Positions 1-11,962 are shown, counted from the stretch's first letter. The stretch is DNA of 64,000 nucleotides from Argyresthia goedartella (GCA_949825045.1 OX463812.1:6990661-7054660); one strand, 5' to 3'. Notes: a model not told the origin generated them from the sequence alone. Program-made: numbers and translations.

Positions 1-123
1 GGTAGGTTTCAACCTTATTGATATGTGCATGATGACACACATATTCTTTTCTGTAAACGTATCACATTGGGTTAGAATATCATATCTTCGATATCTAGTT
101 GGTATTGGCCGATAATATTTTCA

Positions 124-268
124 TTAACTTATCACACTGTTCTTCGTAACAGTAGCTTTTCAGTTTCCACCGCAACACGCACGAGAAATTTTGTTCTGAT
201 TAACTTGTCACACTGTTCTTCGTAACATTCTAATTTCAGTTTCCACCACTACTCACACGAGATTATTT
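124..268. repeat. Two-copy direct repeat of about 73 bp
   Basis: The block beginning TTAACTTATCACACTGTTC (from about 124) recurs in diverged form from about 199 (TTAACTTGTCACACTGTTC). Both copies continue through CTTCGTAACA and CAGTTTCCACC. This is a simple tandem duplication of unknown origin. Confidence 0.6.
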
Positions 269-509
269 TCTCTCTACTATTGTCATTGTCAAATCGAATC
301 AACTCAAAATCCTCATCTGAGAGTAATAACAGGCTGTTTATTGTTTCACACATCTTTATTACAATACTGACAATAACTGCATCAAAACAAAACGACCACA
401 AATCACCGGTGAGTAGTTGTGACCTTGCACCGCTCGTCATGCCTAGTGCATGCATGGGTCGCAAGTCGCACGCGTTGTAGTTCACGGTCTATTTAGATGA
501 TGAATAGTC

Positions 510-860
510 AATGTGACCGCTGGATAACCCCGTGTGGTACAACGCAGCGTCGCACTGTAGCGCTCTGGCTTTTCAAGCGGTTCGAAGTTCTGAAAAGCCC
601 GTGGGGCACAACGCGGTTCAGTGTTGTATAATAATAATAATAACAATAAATTATTAAATCACAAAAAGGTTAGTACGCAATACAAATTGGTTCCCGGTCT
701 CTCTAACTAGTAAAATACTCTATCCAGGGAGACAGTTCCTCCCTATTAAGTATTACATTGATAACATGTATGTAAAATTTGACACTACAATGTACTGTAC
801 CCCACGGGCTTTTCAGAAGACGCTACCCGGGGTTCAGATTATTAATTTTCAAGGTTGTCT
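510..860. repeat. Dispersed repeat with inverted arms
   Basis: A perfect 17-bp inverted pair, CTGAAAAGCCCGTGGGG at 590-606 and its complement at 800-816, encloses about 190 bp. Within it, 675-745 (TTGGTTCCCGGTCTCTC, then CTAACTAGTAAAATACT and AGGGAGACAGTTC) recurs diverged at about 21800-21870. It looks like a non-autonomous repeat. The ends are not defined and the family is unknown. Confidence 0.45.
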
Positions 861-1696
861 ACATACATATTCATATGTAGGGAAGCATCTACATAGTGTT
901 TATAACAAAAATAAATTTGGGTAATTTTGTTAGAATGTTTATGATTATTTTCGCAAGCTTCAACCACTGCATATCGGGCATTTAAACAATTATCTCTATT
1001 CAACAATTAAAACCATAACAAGAATAATAGAAACAAACAACTTACGAATCACATGTGAGAATCGTAGCCATATACGTATAACACTATGTCGACTAAAAAT
1101 GTAGGTAGTAAAATACCATATACCCCATACTAGGTCTTTATACTCGTACCTATTAACCACAAGGAATGTTCTTTTTTATCGTCCAGTGCGTAACTAGATC
1201 GAAGCACCTAGTCCAGTTTATGTTATTGTGTAGTCCTCCTTGTCAACCCTATATTTATCTCTTACATCGAAGAAAACTCTTCAAGTTATGCGCTCCGTAC
1301 CAGAGATGACACCAAATTTTGCTCCCGCTCTGAACGAGAGCGGTTGTACTCGGTCTATCGACCTAGATACGCAGTGAACGGATTGACTGTGCATATTTAT
1401 TGTGTACCTCTTGTATCTACCAAATAGACTAAGACATTGGACGTAATTTATTGTTAATAAATGATTACATGTCGAACACAACTCATAAAATTAAAAAAAT
1501 GTATAAAATAATATTAGAATAAAGAAACATTTACAGATTATCATATAATTAATAACATTGCTATCATTACCTTTAAAAGGTCCCTGGGGTCCTGGTTCAA
1601 TTTACTTTTTGTTTAGAGGATTTGAAGGCTTGGAAATAGAAATAGCGAAAAAATATTGCTGTGTTTTACTGTGATGTACTTCACAATGATGAGTAA

Positions 1697-2220
1697 TTGA
1701 CCGAGCGAGCGAAGCGAGCTATGGGGTCCATTTCGACAAGATAGAAGGCCGATTTTGCTTTCGTCTGTCTCTATGTGTGTCTGTCAGTTCCGGTCTAGGG
1801 GTCAGTTTTCAAGCGATCCTCACCAAACTTGGCACACGTGTTCCTTGAATCAAAACTTTTTTTTGTCGAATGCTTTTCTCGATTTTCCCTCTAGAGGGGG
1901 AGTTATGACGTCAATAATTTTTTGTATGGGTTTTTTTTTTGCTGAAACCTGTGTGTGTGGTGTATCAAATTAAAGGGCTTCATGAGCCGGTTTTAAAAAT
2001 ATACCATACTATTACCTTTTGGCCGCCTGTTTTCTAAAAATCAAAGAAATATTTTCAAAACATAACAAGTTTGGACTCCCCGAAGTAGGAGACGGATTAG
2101 TAAAGAGCATGAGAGTGAGTGAAATAGACTATGATTATTTTCGTGAAAAGTCAATAAATTGTATTTTAAATCGCAAAATGTAGTTTAAAAAGTTATTGGT
2201 GCGGCTACTTTACTGCTTGT
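1697..2220 (+). mobile_element. Helitron/Helentron-like non-autonomous element, copy 1
   Basis: The 5' end is TTGACCGAGCGAGCGAAGCG, identical to the start of the copy at 8601. The two copies then run in parallel: the CAGTTCCGGTCTAGGGG block, the CTTGGCACACGTGTTCCTTG block, the GGCCGCCTGTTTTCTAAAAA block and the TTATTGGTGCGGCTACTTTA block. This copy lacks the last ~85 bp (ending CACTAG) that closes the 8601 copy, so it is 3'-truncated or a subtype. It has no transposase or helicase reading frame. Class assignment is inference from the ends and from the lack of a target duplication at copy 2. Confidence 0.6.
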
Positions 2221-4415
2221 GTAACGGCATTAAAGGCTAAGGTCGAGCCACCGCTATCAGTAGCTATGATCGTCTATTCTACCTACCCCAAAAGAGATGT
2301 CCCGATTCAGCTGTAAAATTGTAAGTTAAGAATGATAAGTCTGAATTTCTCGTTCGTTGAGAAGTTCGTTAGGCGTACAATAGTCGAACGGAAGATTGAT
2401 TCAGGATGTTACAGTTTCAAGTTAGACAGAGAAAGCCTATATGCCCGCAAGCTGGTATTTCGCATCAGTTAGCGGTGTATTGCGCCAGATCGATCGTTGT
2501 TGTATTTTGTGTGATGGTACCATTTATTTTTTTGTATTTATGGGCGCTTGGAACTTCTTTTAGTGGTCGACCACAATTTATAATATTTGTTTGGGATATC
2601 GTATAGATATCCGTCGTAGTTTTACGACGTGAGTACTCAATGATATTTCATGTGCTCGCTAGTAGCGGCTAGTGGTGGTTCCACTTATATATTTAGTTCA
2701 CGGCAATAACGATCCGAATAGACCGGTTTACACAATCGCGATTTGATTTTCCGAAATGGGTTTGAACTAGCGGTTACCTCAAAAGGTCCGTAACGTTTTG
2801 AAACCTTCAACTCTGCGCAATTTGAGCTGGATGTTATCGAAACGTTGTCATTAGCGCTTAAGGAGATCTAACCCTCACCATAGCGAAGTGCATAGTTCGA
2901 TAAATACCGATCTATGAATTCCACTGACCTTAGCACGACCTCGACTAAGCCAAATCATAAATATTTGACTCAGCCCACACATTAGACCTCCAGCAAAATT
3001 TACATTTAATTTAAAGATGCAACTTGAATCCAAACTGACCCAAGGCAAAGCAAAACAATCTACCCGGTCCTAAACAATGAACTTTAGACTGTAATTTGAT
3101 CTCTTCGCGCGTCCCCGACAACACTCAAATGTCAAAACATCAACAGAATAGGTTATCTGTGTTGACACCGGTTTAAATTTGTTCTGAATTTGTTATTTCC
3201 ATCCGCGGAACCTCATCGATCAAACAGTCTCCCTATGCCCTGCCAACCTAGGTTTAGCCGCAACTAAACTCCTGTCTAGCCTAGTCTAAAATCCTAGTGT
3301 TATACCACGTCCATTATCGACACCACTCGAAAATGGTTGAGTTTGATTTGAATGTGCTTGTATGTTAAATGACTGTGTGTGTGGGAATTTCAAACTCGCT
3401 ACTCGAAAAGAATGAGGAGAGGATTAGCCCGCGAATATCCTAAGAGCCAACCCAGGAACCCTATGGTGAAGGAAAAAGGAATTTAGGGTCGCTCCAAGCC
3501 CAGACTCAGACTCAGATCAGTTACCAACAAGTTCTTATCTAACGACCCAAGGATAGTTTTGGAATTTGGGGTAGGTTAATTTAAAGGATAGGAACCGAGG
3601 TATATCTGGGCGCTTCAGACACTCACGAAAATCCACTGAAACTCGCAATCACAATTCTTCCAGTTCTGACGCGTAACACGGCAGACCAAAACTGTTTAGA
3701 ACTGCTGATAGACGACTGTCACAGCAGCTTAATGCTCAGACTGAATGAATTCCCTTCCCCCGCAATCGTATTTATAGTCCCCACATGTCTGAAAAAAAAA
3801 TGGCGTCCTTTGCAAACACGCTCTGCCCAAGCGAAGCTTCTTATCACTAACTACACAGGGTCTAATTTCAACCATGCCATGCAGATCCGCTGTTCTACAA
3901 ATTGTGTGTACGCATATTCACTATCATTCGGTATTGCCGATACACATAATCTGTTGATCGCTGACCATAAAAGCTTGTTGCGATTAATTTAAGCCTTCAC
4001 GACCGCTAGCGCGCTAGACAAAGATCACTAGAATGATATTCAGACTCGTGATGTCAAACTCGCCAAATCGTACCAAACAAACGCAATTGTATTTTTGCAG
4101 TCAACATAATAGCTTTCTCCGTATCTTTCCATAATAACCTTCCATTATTTAGTTATTCATAATTTATTCAGCGCGCAGCCAAATCGGCTCTGATCCCTAC
4201 ACATTCCGCAGGAATGCGACAAAAAAACCTGACCTGTAACCTTCCTCGAACCATCCCACGCGCTCGACTCATTGTTTTTTGCTATCTTACCCTGAGCTAC
4301 TCAAAACCCCAAACGTTATATGGACCGACTCTCGTATTCAAAACAGCGCGGCGATGGGCTAGCCCTCTGTCACGCAAAATGAAGTATCAAACGTACTGAC
4401 TCTCGTGTACCATTA
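2221..4415. other. Unassigned intergenic DNA
   Basis: About 2.2 kb with no supported gene, RNA or repeat. Base composition is less AT-rich than its surroundings, so it could be old unique sequence. The short open frames here have no domain signature and I do not call them. Confidence 0.5.
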
Positions 4416-4510
4416 CACTTGATTTTATTGAATCTATAATACTTACCTATAAATAAAATTGGTTCGCAGTCTCCCCTGTTAGCGAGGTCTACTGCCCACA
4501 GGGTCACTAG
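4416..4510 (+). repeat. Isolated 3' end of the Helitron-like family
   Basis: ACTTGATTTTATTGAATCT through TTAGCGAGGTCTACTG to GGGTCACTAG matches the terminal ~85 bp of the element at 8601-9241. Both copies stop at CACTAG and both are followed by T, which supports CACTAG as the true 3' end of the family. Confidence 0.55.
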
Positions 4511-6031
4511 TATAACTATTCATGGTCAGATAATAAGAGTCACCTTGCATCATTATGTATCTTAAGATGTCTTTGTCGGCTACTGCCTTATTTTTTTTTC
4601 TACAAACCAGACCAGTTCTAAACCCAGCTGAGAAAAAATAATACCACGGATCCAATATGTTTTATGATTCGTGGAAAAAAAATGGTTGATTGTTTTGGTA
4701 AGCGCAAAACTCACAAATGGCTGGACCAATTTGGGTGAACTTTTTTAAACTCTTCGTTGAAGTCTTAGGAATATTCTTATGGAGAGATCAATTAGAAAAC
4801 GCAAAGAGAACAGCCGAATAAATCCAAAAAATAAATTGGTTCATATTTCTCTCAATAGATGGCGTTGAGAGCGTTGGAGAGATCGACATCAGATCTGTCG
4901 GGTAAGGTAGTTACTAATATTTATGTAAGAAGTTTTAAACCCGCATGGTACCTACTTTTTCTGTTTCTTCTACCGCACTCCTCCAATATCGCTGCAACAT
5001 ATTGAGATATTTGCTTGGCATTCGCAAAACAAACATTCTCATACTGTTCTTAAAGTTATGATGTAGGTAGCTGCTTATAATTTCACGCATTATTTGAACT
5101 TTACGTTGCCAGCCTTTGAGCATAGCCCGCTAACATTTGTTCAACTACTTTTACTTTTTTCCGTTTGCCAGTCTATTGGAAGGAATATGCTACGAATATT
5201 AATGTACCTACCCCGGCAATTCAGCTTTATTCTTTTTTGGTTCAAATATTTGTAATGGAAATATTTTAGTTGGTTTGGAATACGTGACGTGGAAACTTTT
5301 TTGGCTTTAACGTTGAGAACAATAGAAATTGCTCTTACGTCTGCGGTACCAAACAATGATAAGCATCTCTTTACACAAAAAAAAAAAATATTTATTTATT
5401 ATTTACATTACTTTTTGTGAAAACGCAAATGCTAAATCGACACAAACATACAATAAAAAATATATACAGGATTTTATTATAATTATAAAATTCACAATAA
5501 TATAACAAGACAGATTCATAGACGTATTTCAATTGCAATAATTCAAGGATATTTATTTGCTGTCCAAATAGTTCATTTGTAGATCTTGTAAATATATAAT
5601 AGTCGTGGTATCTATGATGAGTACAGCCCTATTATAATTATGGTAGGAAATCATTCAAACATTCGGAACGATTTGAATTAAAGTGTTGAAACACTTCTAG
5701 ACTTACATAGTAAGATAAAATACATATTTATACTATGCAATTTTCCATAGGTACGCCTGTAATTTGACAGAACAACAAAACAAATGGGATAAATATTCAT
5801 TTACTTAATGTTACGACTCATCACAGCAAAGCTATTTTATATTTCGACATAAATAATTTTATTCATAACTTTACTAGGATATGTTGTACCTGTCTAATAA
5901 ATATAGAAAATTAGTAGCTACATTGTTAGCATATAATATATACGACGCAGCTATAGTTGCTTCAACCAAGCTGTTTTTATTGAACTGAGTAATCAGAAAC
6001 CTGCTTATGTTAAGGATAAGATGACATACCC
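4511..6031. other. Unassigned AT-rich DNA
   Basis: No supported gene. Poly-A/T runs and AT-rich sequence dominate. Sequence around 4700-4790 resembles decayed repeat DNA but cannot be assigned from this window. Confidence 0.45.
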
Positions 6032-6123
6032 TTCTTCCCTTCTTCTCCCACAGTGGTCCAATGTAGAGAAGAGGCAAAAAATGACGTTTGCTAAGTATAT
6101 GTAAATATCTACAGTAATAAAGT
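6032..6123 (+). repeat. Dispersed ~95-bp 3'-tail repeat, copy 1
   Basis: CTTCTCCCACAGTGGTCCAA, then AGAGAAGAGGCAAAAAATGA and TAAATATCTACAGTAATAAAG. The same block recurs at 9866-9965, 16641-16732 and (partly) 62633-62672, always on this strand. The AATAAAG end followed by a TTGACT run suggests the 3' tail of a retrotransposed family. Confidence 0.6.
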
Positions 6124-6265
6124 ACTTTGACTATTGACTATACACCCCTGTTGGGAATTCACCGGATAATAATACTTTGCATGCAACATTAGAATCTGTT
6201 CCAAGTAATTTTAATTAGTTCATAAGACAATAGAGGAAATCTCTAGCATTCAACAGTCACTAAAT

Positions 6266-6770
6266 ATGTCAAAGGCTAAGCCTCACTTAAATATTACCGA
6301 TGAAAACATCCAGGGGCTACCTGACAAAGAACTTGTATTAGAATTATTTCTAAAAAATTCTGACATCGATGTTATTTGTATTACAGAACACTGGTTAAAA
6401 GAAAATATGATGTCTTTTTACATAAATAATTACAAAAATATCAGTTGTTACACTAAAAAGACTGCTTTAATCTTAGTAAAAAATAATATTAAGATGAAAC
6501 AACGGAATGATAATCTATCACTTACTGTTGAGAGACAAATAGAGGTATCCTGTGTTGAGTAAGATATTATTGTTTGTGTCTACAGAACACCGAGGGATGA
6601 AAAAAGCCATGAAAATTTCGAAACATTTGAGAAAATTATGGAGGAATCCCTCAATAAACTTTGTAATAACAGGAAAAAAAAATTGTTTGTGGCGATCTTA
6701 ATGCAGATTTGCATGCAGATACAACAATGAAAGAACGACTAATAACTTTATTTAAATCATTTAATTAATC
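6266..6770 (+). pseudogene. LINE F endonuclease domain (broken)
   Basis: An open stretch of 98 codons starts this region. It carries the apurinic-type endonuclease N-terminus: the ENIQG motif, then DIDVICITEHWLKE, where the Glu of TEH is the family's metal-binding residue. The frame then breaks near 6560 and the domain can be followed as pieces, including CRDLNAD-like residues near 6690-6715 that correspond to the GDLN motif. The role in the family is to nick target DNA for target-primed reverse transcription. This copy cannot make a working enzyme. Confidence 0.7.
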
Positions 6771-7299
6771 TCATGTATATCTAGAGCCGACTAAAATTAA
6801 CTTGCCTAGATAAGGTTTTTTGTGACTGTGCATTTACAAGTAAAAATGTAATTAACTGCTTACCTTCCGATCCCAGCGGTCATACAGTTTCATTCCCAAT
6901 TGCAAGTAATGATAAGACTGATCCATCATTTTATGGGCCTATTACATCCCATAGACTAAAGACGTATACGAAAAACTCAGATTATAATTTGAAAGTACCG
7001 AATTTTTATGAACAGAACCCAAACAAAATCTACTCAGACTTATTCAACATTATTCAAACAGAATTCAATAAAAAATATGTATAAAGAAAGTCAGTGACTA
7101 CAACGGTAAATCTAAATTTAATGACTGGGCAACGTTTGGAATTCGTAAAAGTAGAGTTATCTTATACGACCTTTATGAACAAAAAACCTATAACGTTGAT
7201 AAAAAAATTATGACTATGTTAATATATTCCAAAACTTTCAAGTTGAATTGTAGAACTGCAAAAACTTTACACATTAAATAGAAAAATACAAAATTCAAA

Positions 7300-8600
7300 T
7301 AAAAGAATGAAAACAATTTGGCAAATATTAAACCGTGAAACTGTCAAAATTATACCAAGGGATTTTTTTTGCCTAAAGTTAGATGATGATGTTGTTAAAT
7401 CCAACCCTGAGGTTGCTCGAGCTTCCGCAACATTCTTCACCAATTTACCCTTACTCACAACAAAGCATCGATATTCATTTTCATATGAAGCAGAGACTTT
7501 GTTAAAGAACAGCAGTCAGTAATGTAGATTTAAAATTCCATCATGTATATCCCCAGGACATTGACGAAACTTTTAGATTACTTAACTTAAAAAATACTGA
7601 AGACTGATATATCCTACAGATATCAGTCAAAGTCATTGGTTCAGTAATTCTAGTAATAGCTTAGCTTATATATTCAATAAATATGTTGAAGATGAAGCTT
7701 TCCCAGACCTCATGAAACACAGTAAACTTGATTCCTCTGTTCAAGTCGGGAGACAATGGAGCTTCTTCAAATTTCAGACCAATATCTGTTCTCCCGCACT
7801 GAATAAAATTTTTGAAAAGATTATGCTCAATCAAATCAAACTTCAACCGTACAAAACAACTCCACGCCAAATTATACGGTTTCAATAGGGTTACATCGAC
7901 TACAGATGCAGGTATTACCCTTATATCTCATATTTATTTTGCATGGGAGGCCGCACAGGGTGCTATCGGAGTTTTTGCGATCTCTCGAAGGCATTTGATA
8001 GTGTTGATCATAATACGCTCTTAATTAAATTAAATCATTACAGAGTTAGAAATAAAGCGTTGTATATACTAATTTCATTCTATAGCAATATAATTCAAAA
8101 GGCAGAAGTCAACAGCGTTAAATCTGATGGATCGGGTGTAAAAATTGGCGTTCCACAAGGTTCCATATTAGGCCCTTTTTTATTTCTGGTATATATCTAC
8201 GATCTGCCTTTCATGGTGGAGAAATTGACTGACATAGTGTAATTTGCTGACTATACTTCACTGGTCTTCCAAATAGAAAGACAAAAAAAAAGATTTCGAT
8301 GATGTTAATGGTGTATCGTCTTTAAACTTGAATTGTTAAAGTAAATAATTTATTGTTTAATGCTGATTAAACCAAGTGTATCAAATTGTCACTTCCAAAT
8401 GTCAGGCAAGTTGGGACCAGATTAGTGTTAGGCAGCAACACGTTAGAATTAGTTAATGATACAAAGTTTCTTAGAATGAACATAGATAGCAAATTGCAGT
8501 AGGGACCCCACATAGATAAATTAGCTGGTAAATTAATTTCTGCGGCTTACGCTGGAACATCAGACAAAACACGGATGTGGCTACATGTAGTCTAGTATAT
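7300..8600 (+). pseudogene. LINE F reverse transcriptase domain (broken)
   Basis: Pieces of the reverse transcriptase are readable in shifting frames. First comes the TIWQILNRET linker from about 7307, then the N-terminal RT region near 7780-7900, then a 99-codon open stretch (7943-8242) with the catalytic block FCDLSKAFDSVDH and GVPQGSILGPFLFLVYI. Just after it, the FADD active site is changed to FADY near 8247-8258, so the second catalytic Asp is lost. The stretch ends at IRQNTDVATCSLVYF (about 8555-8600), where the inserted element begins. Confidence 0.75.
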
Positions 8601-9241
8601 TTGACCGAGCGAGCGAAGCGACCGAAGGGCTCCATATCGACAAGATAGCAGGCCGATTTTGCTTTTGTCTGTCTCTATGTCTCTATGTGTGTCTGTCAGT
8701 TCCGGTCTAGGGGCCGCAGTTTTCAAGCGATCCCCAGGAAACTTGGCACACGTGTTCCTTGAATTACAGGTTTTTTGTTGTCCAGAGTTTTTCTCGATTT
8801 TCCCCTTGGGGGGGGGGGGGGGGGGGAAGAGTTATGACATCATTAATTTTTTGGATGGGGTTTTTATTGTTTTTTTTTTATGAAACCTATCGTGTGGGGT
8901 ATCAAATTGAGCCGGTACTAAAAATATACTACACCATTACTTTTTGGCCGCCTGTTTTCTAAAAATCCAAGAAATATTTTCAAAACATGCCTGGTTTAGA
9001 CTCCTTGAAGTAGGAGACGGATTAGTAAAGAGGATCTATACAGACCAGGAGAGTGAGTGAAATAGACTTAAACTATTTTTGTGAAAGTCAGTAGAATGTA
9101 TTTTAAATCGCAAAATGTAGTTTACAAAGTTATTGGTGCGGCTACTTTACTACTTGATTTTGATTGAATCTAAAATACTTACCTATAAATTGGTTCACAC
9201 TCCCCCCCGTTAGCGAGGTCTATTGTCCACAGGGCCACTAG
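8601..9241 (+). mobile_element. Helitron/Helentron-like non-autonomous element, copy 2 (both ends present)
   Basis: A 641-bp insertion inside the LINE F reverse transcriptase. Left junction is ...CTAGTATAT | TTGACCGAGCG, right junction ...GGCCACTAG | TTTAGTTACTTT. Joining the flanks gives codons for LVYFSYFHS, the sequence expected from the sister LINE E, so the boundaries are secure to about 2 bp. There is no target duplication and the site is T|T. That fits Helentron-type (Helitron2) insertion rather than a cut-and-paste element. No coding capacity. A poly-G run of about 18 bases sits near 8809-8826. Confidence 0.65.
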
Positions 9242-9690
9242 TTTAGTTACTTTCATAGTGTCAGATTATATGGTATCTTGTTGTGGGGGAAAGTAGCGGA
9301 TATTCAAACTATTTAAATTTTACCGAAAAGAGCTATTCGAGAATTTTTTAATTTAAAACTCCTTAAGAGAGGTTTGAAAGAAATTGATATATTAATGTAG
9401 CTAGTCAATTTATTTTCGCAAATATATTGTATGTACGCAAGAACCTTACAACATTTTCCAAACTTAGCGATAGCTGTAATGTTTACCTAAGAAATAATCA
9501 CAGACTAGTTGCGCCCCGGTTTAGACTCGCGAAGGTAAGTATTTTTTTAAGGGTCAGTCCATTCTCTACTACAATAAGTACAATAAAATACCTCTGGAGA
9601 TTTTGAAATTTCTATTTGAGCAATTTAAAAAGCATGTTAAAGTGACTTTGTTGAAAAAGGGATATTACTATGTTTAAGGTTAATTAAATG
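9242..9690 (+). pseudogene. LINE F C-terminal region after the insertion
   Basis: Resumes directly with FSYFHS, then GILLWG, and follows LINE E to its C-terminus (YYNK...KIPLEILKFLFEQFKK, then LLKKGYY near 9645-9670). Several stops and indels interrupt it. This is the thumb/C-terminal part of the reverse transcriptase protein. Confidence 0.65.
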
Positions 9691-9865
9691 ACGGGACTGT
9701 AGGAGTTAATTTAGCTGAACATTGACCTTGCTGTTAATAATTTTGTAATTGTTTATTCCTGATTATTGATTATAATAATTCATACTGTTATATTTGTATT
9801 AGTTAAGCACAACCAATTTTTAAAAGAGATCTAAAAATCAATCTGCAGGAGTTTCTACGCCCTTC

Positions 9866-9965
9866 CTCTCCCACAGTGGTCCAATATAAAGAATAGGCAA
9901 TCAATTACGTTTGCTAAGTATATTTAAATATCTACAGTAATAAAGAAATTTTGACTTTGACTTTG
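9866..9965 (+). repeat. Dispersed ~95-bp 3'-tail repeat, copy 2
   Basis: CTCTCCCACAGTGGTCCAAT through TAAATATCTACAGTAATAAAG, followed by a TTTGACTTTGAC run. Same family as 6032-6123. Confidence 0.6.
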
Positions 9966-10224
9966 ACGTTGATAATACAATCATATGTACCTTCCTCTCA
10001 CCGAACCAGCCACATTCCACATCAGATTCAGTTAAGCTGCTGCCTACAGTGTCCCGCGCTCGCACTAGGGGAGACTACTGAAGTGTGGTCGTCAATGAAA
10101 TGAGCGATGAGAGTTTCGCTTTTCTCATTGACGACTGCTCATTCAATGGCTACTCCAGTTGATACTCTTATACTATACTATAATCAATTATAATATAAGC
10201 CTTATCCTCTTATTCTGAGATATA
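9966..10224. other. Short unassigned spacer
   Basis: No gene. Contains a local inverted pair, GTCGTCAATGA near 10089 and TCATTGACGAC near 10125, that could form a hairpin. Confidence 0.35.
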
Positions 10225-10316
10225 GTCATTTCAATTGCTTGTAAACGATTGGCCAATCACAACACGAATATTTGACACAAGCTGCTTATTTACTTTGCTT
10301 GTTTCTTTTATGTCAA
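10225..10316. repeat. 131-bp tandem array, left part
   Basis: A partial unit (GATTGGCCAATCACAACACG, ATATTTGACACAAGCTGC, TTTGCTTGTTTCTTTTATG) identical in kind to the array at 14141-14930. It lies on the far side of LINE E, so the array is one locus split by that LINE. Confidence 0.8.
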
Positions 10317-10553
10317 AATCAAAAATCAAAATCAAAAATCATTTATTTCCATAGGATGTTGTTACATCACTTAGATCCGTCATTACATTTTTTTGGGTGA
10401 GTTCACTAACCCAATGGCGGAATCTGTGGAGAAGAGCTCACCGAAGAAACTCCACAGTCGTCGCATCTTTTGCGTTTCCTTTTTTAAATAAAATATTGCA
10501 AATTACAAAATGAATGCTAATTATATATCGAAACAGCCTGTTACTCAAACAAT

Positions 10554-11486
10554 CTATTCCCATGGACATCTGTCCTCTAAGTAATCAGATATCCTGTAGT
10601 AACCTTTTTTATACAATTTCTGTTTTATTATTATTTTAAACTTGTCTAAAGGTAAGTTTTTAATATCAGTAGGGACCTTATTGTAATAGCGTATACAATT
10701 GCCTTTAAAAGAATTACTAATTTTATGTAGTCGGCTTACATAAGCAACCAACTTGTCTTTATTTCTAGTATTAAAATTGTGTATATCACTGTACTTCTGA
10801 AAATTAGTTATATTTCTTTTTACATACACAAGATTGTCATAGATATATTGAGACACAAATGTCAGAATATTGATTTCTTTAAACTTTTCCCTCAGTGACA
10901 CCGTAGGCCCTAATCTATAAATTGCACGAACAGCCCGTTTCTGCAGAATAAATATACTATTAGCATTCGCAGCGTGACCCCACAATAAAATACCATAGGT
11001 CATTAGACTATGAAAGTAACTAAAGTAGACTAGTCTAGCGGTGTCTACGTCGGTAAGAGCTCTAATTTTTTTAACTGCGAACGCTGCCGAACTCAGTCTG
11101 TTCGACAATTTATTTATATGAGGATCCCATTGTAGTTTGGCGTCTAAAGTAATGCCCAAAAAGACAGTCGACTGCACAAGGTCCAATCTCTGTCCTTTTA
11201 TAAATATGTCTGTAGTTACCGGGTTCACATTGGGTAACACGAATTTAATACATTTAGTTTTCTTTTCATTAAGTAATAAATTGTTAACAGTAAACCAGTT
11301 CACTATACTAGAGATAGCATTGTTTACCTCGTCATAATTTGATTGCTGTCTTTTAACTTTAAATATCAAAGAAGTATCATCGGCAAACAATACTAACCCA
11401 TGTTTTGCTTTAACAAGGTAAGGTAAATCATTAATATATACTAAAAACAAGAAAGGACCAAGAATTGAACCTTGCGGTACGCCCAT
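10554..11486 (-). pseudogene. LINE E reverse transcriptase, C-terminal half
   Basis: About 311 codons of reverse transcriptase. It begins at MGVPQGSILGPFLFLVYI, continues through the catalytic FADDTSLIF, then VQSTVFLGITLDAKLQW and the thumb (SLMTYGILLWG), and ends PWE at a stop. An open frame continues upstream into the LTR element, but those first residues are chimeric and not part of the LINE. The RT catalytic Asp pair is intact here. The half is separated from its N-terminal partner by the LTR insertion at 11487-12080. Confidence 0.9.
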
Positions 11487-11598
11487 TGTACACGCGTACA
11501 CCAAAGCCAAGACGGCCAGCGTAATAGGACCGCGCTGCGCCAGCGCGCAGCGCCCCGCGCCCCGCGCCTCCCCTCCGGCGGCTCAGGTGGCCAAGACT

Positions 11599-11716
11599 CC
11601 GCAACCCACACTCGCGTACGACGCACGCTCGGTTTATTTATAACCAAATATTGTAAATTCCTAATAATAAACAGTTCATCAATTTAAAGGGAATTTTAAT
11701 TATGTCAGCCTTGACA
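11599..11716 (+). repeat. Terminal direct repeat of miniature LTR element, left copy
   Basis: 118 bp from CCGCAACCCACACTCGCG to GTCAGCCTTGACA, identical by eye to 11963-12080. It includes TTTATTTATAACC and an AATAAA signal and probably represents R-U5 of the LTR. Preceded by a unique 112-bp GC-rich block. Confidence 0.85.
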
Positions 11717-11720
11717 TAAG

Positions 11721-11738
11721 TGGCGACCGTGTAAATCT
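11721..11738 (+). other. Candidate primer-binding site
   Basis: TGGCGACCGTGTAAATCT starts 4 bp after the left terminal repeat. TGGCGACCGTG is the form of primer-binding site complementary to the 3' end of tRNA-Arg in mdg1/412-type elements. The assignment is from memory of that family. Confidence 0.6.
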
Positions 11739-11962
11739 GTTAAATCTTCGGACTATTTCGAAACAAAACGACCGGCGAAGTGAAATCACGACGAGACTAC
11801 GTGGACATTTGGCGAGTCACCTACATTCTACCTGCTGTTCGGGACAAAGGAACAAGGACTCCGTGTTGCTGCCAGGGCACCTTTATGCACAGACAGAAGG
11901 TCTATCCCGAGGGAAGTACACCCAATTTTCCTTCTATTTTCCTACCAGTTCCCCTATTATTG

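Larger units (their letters stand above)
1..1696. other. AT-rich region without a supported gene
   Basis: No open frame here has recognisable domains or coding character. The stretch holds a short direct duplication (124-268) and a repeat with inverted arms (510-860), both listed separately. The remainder is unassigned AT-rich sequence. Confidence 0.6.
6250..9690 (+). mobile_element. LINE F: old CR1/Jockey-type non-LTR retrotransposon
   Basis: A decayed plus-strand LINE that runs parallel to the better preserved LINE E (10317-14133) from endonuclease to the C-terminus of the reverse transcriptase. Matching landmarks are the ENIQG and ITEHWLKE motifs of the endonuclease start, the TIWQILNRET linker, FCDLSKAFDSVDH, GVPQGSILGPFLFLVYI, and the C-terminal LLKKGYY. 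Many stops and frameshifts show it is dead. It is interrupted at 8601-9241 by a separate element. The exact 5' end is not resolved; the 3' untranslated part may run to about 9830. Confidence 0.8.

Noticed and set aside
3732..3992. 86-residue open frame as a host exon
   Set aside because: No domain, no splice-site or codon-use support, and no similarity I can name.
10554..11510. Reverse transcriptase with a MALVYACT start
   Set aside because: Those first residues come from the inserted LTR element; the RT proper begins at MGVPQGS, the continuation of a frame interrupted at 12081.
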